Made by a program: the position numbers and the translations under genes | The notes under the pieces: generated by a model | Databases searched by the model: none | What the model was told of the DNA's origin: nothing | What the model saw: only the letters and a program-made list of their open reading frames with translations | Source of the DNA: Crossaster papposus | Taxonomy: Eukaryota > Echinodermata > Asteroidea > Velatida > Solasteridae | Direction: 5' to 3' | NCBI GenBank assembly: GCA_037893245.1 | Contig: JBAIAA010000412.1 | Location: 1,860,001-1,924,000, forward strand | Length of the DNA: 64,000 bases | Part shown: positions 59,290 through 64,000 of the stretch, piece after piece | How the letters are laid out: each line of letters starts with the position of its first letter | How positions within the stretch are numbered: the stretch's first letter is position 1

Positions 59290-59961
59290 GTACACATGTA
59301 CACACACCCATACATGTACATGTATGAAGTCCAGGAACCAAACAACAGGGGAGATTTCAAAGTCAACAGAGGGCGCACTTCATTTCTGCGGCCGGAGTAC
59401 ACAGGTTTCACGGCAATGTAATTGTACACATTTTATTTGCTGTGGGCTATTATGGGTTGGCCACTGGCTGCGTTACGCAGTGGCCGCATTAGCAGAAATG
59501 GTTATGGTATGTTTATGCAAGAATCAAACTGGGACCAAGCAAAGGTGGCCAGTAAAGCCAGGTGGCCGCTGTATCAAGGTGGCCGCAATGGCAGGTTTGA
59601 CTGTACAATGCACAGGACCAATAGAGACAAAACACACAGACAATTAAGAACATAACAAAGTAGTTAGAACCTCAATTATGAGAGTTGTCTGATGCCAGCA
59701 GGGTTAGGCTTTTGCAAGATACATTGAAAAATTGGCAAACATTGGGTGACGCCATCAATACCAAGCACTGGTGCAAAAATCTTCATTACACTTACAGCCT
59801 TGTGCTGTTTGCTGGCCTGCCAGGCACCTGATGGCTTGGCAAGGGTAAGTCACTGCCTAAGGACCTTGGGGTGTCCTTCAGGGGATGATGAAAGATAATT
59901 AGGCCTAAGGCCATGAGACTTACAGCCATCTCTAGCATTGCAAGAACCTGGGTGGGTGGGT

Positions 59962-59987
59962 GGGGGGGGGGGGGGGGGGGGGGGGGG
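59962..59987. repeat. Poly-G tract
   Basis: A 26-base G run preceded by GGGTGGGTGGGT. Confidence 0.85.
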
Positions 59988-60059
59988 AGCTGGGAGTCTC
60001 AAGCAGTAATTGATACTGAAGGACCTTATGCCCAATGCCACTTGCAAATAAATGTTAAA

Positions 60060-60504
60060 TGTGACCCGCTCCATCGTAATCAGGAATAAGTCGCTGGGGC
60101 TGTTTTACGCAATCGGCCATTGAAGTGAACGCATGGGTGAAAATCGTGACCAAGTCGTTTTTCTGAACATTGTATTTTTAGGAAGTGTAGTTATCACAGA
60201 TTATTGACATTAATGTCTTGTATGTAAAAACGATCAATAAAGATGAAAATGAAGAGGATTTGTGTGCGCTGTCCGTATGATTTTGGTTAATTTTGTTTAT
60301 TTCAAAGCTATTTTTCTTGGAATGTGGATTCGGCAAATAAATATACACCTGTCAACTTCATCAGACCATAACTCGTTAACCTAACAAGATACACACTTGT
60401 GATGGGTATCATTAGAAAAGCTTATGAAATTCCCTTTCTCATCATGTGCATATCTCAAAAAGTAATTTTTAGACTTATTCCTGATTTCGATGGAGCGGGT
60501 CACA
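60060..60504. mobile_element. TGTGACC-ended inverted-repeat element, copy 5
   Basis: Terminal inverted repeats begin TGTGACCCGCTCCATCG and continue AATCAGGAATAAGTC, 32 of 33 identical between ends. 445-bp non-coding body. Confidence 0.75.
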
Positions 60505-61069
60505 AATGGTTTCTGTCTGCAACTATACACCCTCTGTGGAGAAGATTTCAAACAATTACAGGTACTACGCTGACAGTGGTGGACACTTCTGTCCTGTGCT
60601 GTCACTCCCAGTAAAGTCACTGGAGAGTCGTTCACATTTTGGTGAACAATTGGTCACACGCTCTGCAGTGTATGTTAGTTACTGGTACAAGGTGTCTGTC
60701 CTCTCTATTGGGTTTGTAGTGTGGAACAGCGCACTCTGTATGCGTAGTCCATAGATTCATAACCCTAACGATCCCCATCCAGTCAAACTCCAACACCAGG
60801 TTTTGTTGGGATCTGTTGGGATGGGTACTGGACCCTTAAACTTATTGTGTTTTACACCGAGTTTAGTCATGTTTTTAGAAATGAGATGGCACTATCCCAT
60901 TCAGTGACACGCCCTGTCTCTTGACTTGTTATGGCTTAAAATGGATTTTAAGCGTGGTATAGTCTTTGCCGGTTATGTCCAAATTTAAATGTATATTGGG
61001 TGGACATAAGAGATTGAATGACTTCAGTTGGATGGATAATCAAATGTGATTAAGGGAGCGAGCAGAGGA

Positions 61070-61120
61070 TTATGTTCATTGAACCTTATTTCTTTTGGAA
61101 AAAGACGCACCATTGTAGGG
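61070..61120 (+). repeat. Fragment related to the 58.2-59.3 kb hAT element
   Basis: TTCATTGAACCTTATTTCTT then TTGGAAAAAGACGCACC matches the element's interior near 58753-58792 with few differences. Confidence 0.55.
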
Positions 61121-61899
61121 TCAGAAACCGCAATCATGCACAGCTTTGGCTCGATGGATAAAGGTACTTTGGATTTTTTCTTCATGGGACCAGCCCATGG
61201 GGTTACGGTTTAATTCATGCTTGGAATAGTGGGATCGTTCTAAGGCAACAAAATGACCCCTTTCTGGCGATGTACCTACACCGAGTGGCGCCTGGTGTTC
61301 TTTTGGGTGCGTTCAAGCGTGCGCCTTATTCAGCAGTGCGCTTTATCTGTTGACCTTTGAACAAATTTTAGGTGATTTTAGGGACCTGCGCCTTAACCGC
61401 TGTGCGGCTTTACCGCAGGAAATTACGGTACCTCCAGAATCAGTTTGTGTGAACAGTTTGCCATATGGTGTTGTAATTTGCAAAGGATGGGTATGGTTCT
61501 TACTTCTTAGTAAATTACACTAGAATTTATTCCAGTCCTGCCGATAAATTTGTCCAACCTGCATCCGAAATTGAGTTTTGAGTGTTGAGCTTCAGTGAAA
61601 GCAGGCCCGTAACCAGGATTTTTTAAAAAAAATTTAGGGAGGGCGAAAATGAAAGAAAAATTATGTGATGTGCCCCCCTTTTTTTAGTCGTCACTGAAAA
61701 AGAAAACCTGTTGATCTTTAAAAATTCCTTTTCAGGAATACTTTTAGTATTGAACTTTGGGACTGAATTTGCTGCACTTGTTTTGGCCGTGTGCCTTATC
61801 TTTACTGCAATTTTAATATCATGCTTACCAATCCTTGAAGTCCTTTGCATTAATAATGTACTTTCCTGTAATTGTGTATTCATGAAACCTTTTAGGCCC

Positions 61900-62267
61900 T
61901 TAAAGGTAGGATTTACCATTTGCAGATATCGAGAAAAATATTACTACCGAATCATTAGGAAATCTTACATACCGGTATTTGAAAGTAAATGATTGTACTG
62001 TAGGCATCCAGCAAAAGGATTGCGGTAGAAATCACGATCACCGGGGCGGCGATCGCAAAAAACCTCAAGAACAAACATAAAAACAACTGCCCGACGCCGG
62101 TAAAAACGAATGCCGTTTTTTCTGGCATTTCCCAGCAATCCATGATTGTAAAACTTCGGACAGGACAGTTAAACGATATTTACTATAACCCCCCCCCCCC
62201 CCCCCCTCCCCCAATCCACCCATTCATGATAATTTAACCACTTACCAATGGTGTATCCTACCTTTAA
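61900..62267 (-). mobile_element. TTAA-bounded palindromic MITE, copy 11
   Basis: TTAAAGGTAGGATTTACCAT to ATGGTGTATCCTACCTTTAA, 368 bp. The core is CGGGGCGGCGATCGCAAAA. A C run (62189-62207) has expanded where other copies have ACAACCCCC before AAATCCACCC. Confidence 0.8.
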
Positions 62268-62638
62268 CCATACATGTACCATGTGCGTGTAGCTTTTTAG
62301 TTCTCTATCAATAATTTTCTACCATTTGAATTATGCATTTATTTTATTGTTGGACCATATGTTGCCGTTTCACCATGGTGAGCACCAAGGTTAAATATAA
62401 TGGGCTAGTCTGTTCCTTGTGGGCTTTAAATAGAAAGATATCCGGATATGCAGATGAATGTCCTGGGGAGAAAAACAACAAAAGTTCTGTCTGATGTGCA
62501 CGACTGCCTATTGATTACATTCCAATCTTTCTAATTATGATATTTCTAACGACGATGCAATGCAGGTGTACTGTAAAAGCATTTAGGATCTGTTGTCTGC
62601 TAAATTTTCATTCATTTCGTAGAGATGGCGTACGTGGA

Positions 62639-62787
62639 GTGCCGTGGCCTCATGGTCTGAAGCATTGAATTTGTAATCTGTAGGTAAAGCTACAGGTTGG
62701 TGGTTCGAGTCCGGCCTGGGACTATGGTACGTGTGCCCTTGGGAAAGGCACTTTGTCACTTATTGCTTTTCTCCACCCAGGAATAAA
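62639..62787 (+). mobile_element. tRNA-derived SINE, copy 3 (3' truncated)
   Basis: GCCGTGGCCTCATGGTCTGA, B box GGTTCGAGTCCGGCC, core GCCCTTGGGAAAGGCACTTT and CCACCCAGGAATAAA, then an A-rich end without the AGCGC tail. Confidence 0.7.
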
Positions 62788-63179
62788 ATAAATTAAAAAA
62801 ATATACATAATGTGTACATGGCTCATTCTGGTTTAATCATTAGATCACTCTCTCCATAGAATGCGTAATAGTGTCCCAAAATGGCTCAGATTGTACCGCA
62901 TAGCATCATAAGACCCAAGAGCTCCCGGGGCTTTTGAGCGAGCCCAGGACCCCACTACGAAATAGCTTCACGCTGGCCGATTGTCTTTAAAACCCCAGCA
63001 CTCACTAGAGAAAAATGTGTTCCAGCGGGCCTGAATATGGCACAATTTATGAGATATAGATAAGTGAGAGAAGATAATGTAGAGAAGACAGTGTGAAGAA
63101 GTTATTTTTTTAGAGGTGGTGATGAAAAACCCAAGAAGAGTATCGAAGATAATTCTGGCTACAGGTACTTGCCAACTTC

Positions 63180-63279
63180 CCCAGTTTAAACGACGCCCAT
63201 TCCACCCAGTTTAAAGGTCGCCCATTCCACCCAGTTTAAAGGTCGCCCCTTCCACCCAGTTTGAAGGTCGCCCCTTCCA
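63180..63279. repeat. 25-bp tandem repeat, four units
   Basis: Four units of CCCAGTTTAAAGGTCGCCC-NTTCCA at 63180-63204, 63205-63229, 63230-63254 and 63255-63279. They differ at a few positions in a stepwise pattern (ACGACG to AGGTCG, CATTCC to CTTCC, TTTAAA to TTTGAA). Confidence 0.85.
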
Positions 63280-63528
63280 TTGTTTAGTCATGCCCTCCCC
63301 TTATCCATGACAAGGCCACCTGCACTAAACCCCCTAATTCCCAGAAGTACATTTGCCCTTTCCCAAAGCCCCCTTCTGAAACAAACAAACAAACACATAC
63401 CACAACACCACACACTGAAATTTACTTCTTTGACCCAAAACCCTGGTTCTATCACATGACATTGGCCTGCCAAGTTAGCAGGGACATTTTAAGCCAGCCA
63501 TGTCAAAATCATTTGGCTACAGCTTGCC

Positions 63529-63683
63529 TTAAAGGTAGGATACACCATTTTACAGATATTGAAAATGGTAATACTAGCGACTTGTTGGGAAATATCTTAC
63601 TTATTTGAAAGTAAATAATGATTGTAGGCATCCACCTATTCGTGATCATTCATGCACTTACCAATGGTGTAAACTACCTTTAA
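63529..63683 (-). mobile_element. TTAA-bounded MITE, copy 12 (internally deleted)
   Basis: A 155-bp miniature: TTAAAGGTAGGATACACCAT, the AATATCTTACTTATTTGAAAG block, then directly CATCCACCTATTCGTGATCA and ATGGTGTAAACTACCTTTAA. The GC core and most of the second arm are gone. Confidence 0.8.
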
Positions 63684-64000
63684 AGGTAGGATACACCATT
63701 TGCAGATATCAGAAATATTTACTACCGAATTATTAAGAAATATCTTACTTTTTTGAAAGTAAATAATGATTCTCGGCATCCAGCAAAATGATTGCGTTAG
63801 ATATCCTGTAATTATTCCAAAAAAATTAATTTTATAAAGAAAAATTTGCAAAGATAACATAAAAACAAAGATAACCTAAGAATAACTGCTCGGCGCCGGT
63901 TGAAAACAAACGCTGTTTTTCGTGCTTTTCTTAGCATCTACACACTGTATGATTGTAAAACTTCGGAGAGGTCAGTTAAATGATATTTACTATAAAATAC
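63680..64000 (-). mobile_element. TTAA-bounded MITE, copy 13 (runs off the edge)
   Basis: Begins at the TTAA that ends the previous copy and continues TTAAAGGTAGGATACACCAT, ATATCTTACTTTTTTGAAAG and GTTTTCGTGC-type blocks to TGATATTTACTATAAAATAC. By comparison with full copies about 70 bp remain beyond the window. Confidence 0.8.

Larger units (their letters stand above)
58082..59605. mobile_element. ACAGTCAAACCT element split by a hAT insertion
   Basis: Left end TACAGTCAAACCTTGATATA and right end, in complement, TACAGTCAAACCTGCCATTG. Subterminal GTGGCCACTATA/GGTGGCCGCTGTATCAAGG repeats occur on both sides. About 397 bp once the inserted hAT element and its duplication are removed. Confidence 0.6.
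51134..64000 (+). other. DDX10: DDX10 intron 3 (incomplete)
   Basis: Everything from the exon 3 donor to the window edge would be intron if the model is right, at least 12.9 kb. No CTPGR, DEAD or SAT-type coding segment was recognised on the + strand, and no other gene on either strand. It is dense in transposon remains, listed separately. The stretches 55111-56081, 56856-57799, 60505-61899 and 62268-62638 hold nothing I can name. Confidence 0.6.

Noticed and set aside
60399-60754. Overlapping + frames just right of the TGTGACC element at 60.5 kb
   Set aside because: The first frame begins inside the transposon end, and neither frame has recognisable motifs, so they are not DDX10 exons.
1-64000. 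CRISPR arrays, operons, Shine-Dalgarno sites and prophage features
   Set aside because: The window has introns, SINEs and MITEs of an animal nuclear genome; none of the tandem repeats has CRISPR spacing.

Overview
The window reads as nuclear DNA of an animal, most likely an invertebrate deuterostome and probably an echinoderm. It is AT-rich, has GT-AG introns of several kb, very low gene density, long homopolymer tracts and many short inverted-repeat transposons. The echinoderm assignment is an inference from repeat style (TTAA-bounded palindromic elements, a tRNA-derived SINE with a GCAAGGCACTTTGTCA core and an ATAT-AGCGC tail, frequent ACATGTACATGTA runs). It has not been confirmed by any search.

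Only two genes can be supported from protein sequence, both on the + strand. At 14.2-19.1 kb lies a nuclear receptor of the NR0B (DAX1/SHP) type. A 5' open frame (14205-14522) carries an LYRLL box flanked by CxC motifs. A 3' exon (18898-19139) encodes the last 79 residues of a ligand-binding domain, and its acceptor has the phase and position I remember for the vertebrate NR0B1 intron. The middle of the ligand-binding domain was not found between them, and the 5' frame ends in a stop. At 48.9-51.1 kb are the first three coding exons of DDX10, a DEAD-box RNA helicase of ribosome biogenesis. They give 172 residues, through the Q motif, Walker A, PTRELA and the GG motif. The gene must continue beyond the right edge, because about 12.9 kb after exon 3 holds no recognisable exon. 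A third, weaker coding trace is a frameshifted stretch on the - strand at 23.2-23.6 kb.

Almost everything else is intergenic or intronic DNA with transposon remains. The main families are: a TTAA-bounded palindromic MITE of about 390 bp with some 14 copies or fragments; a TGTGACC-ended inverted-repeat group (3.0, 10.3, 52.8, 56.5, 60.1 kb); hAT-like elements with 8-bp target duplications (29.1-30.5 and 58.2-59.3 kb); a TA-flanked MITE nested in the first of these; several single inverted-repeat elements; a tRNA-derived SINE (three copies); and a pair of tRNA-like bodies at 54.7-55.1 kb. Nested insertions occur at 20.0, 29.3, 37.9, 50.7 and 58.2 kb and allow relative dating. Candidate regulatory DNA includes a CTCF-like site 0.2 kb upstream of DDX10, a homeodomain-site cluster in the NR0B intron, and the region upstream of the NR0B 5' exon.
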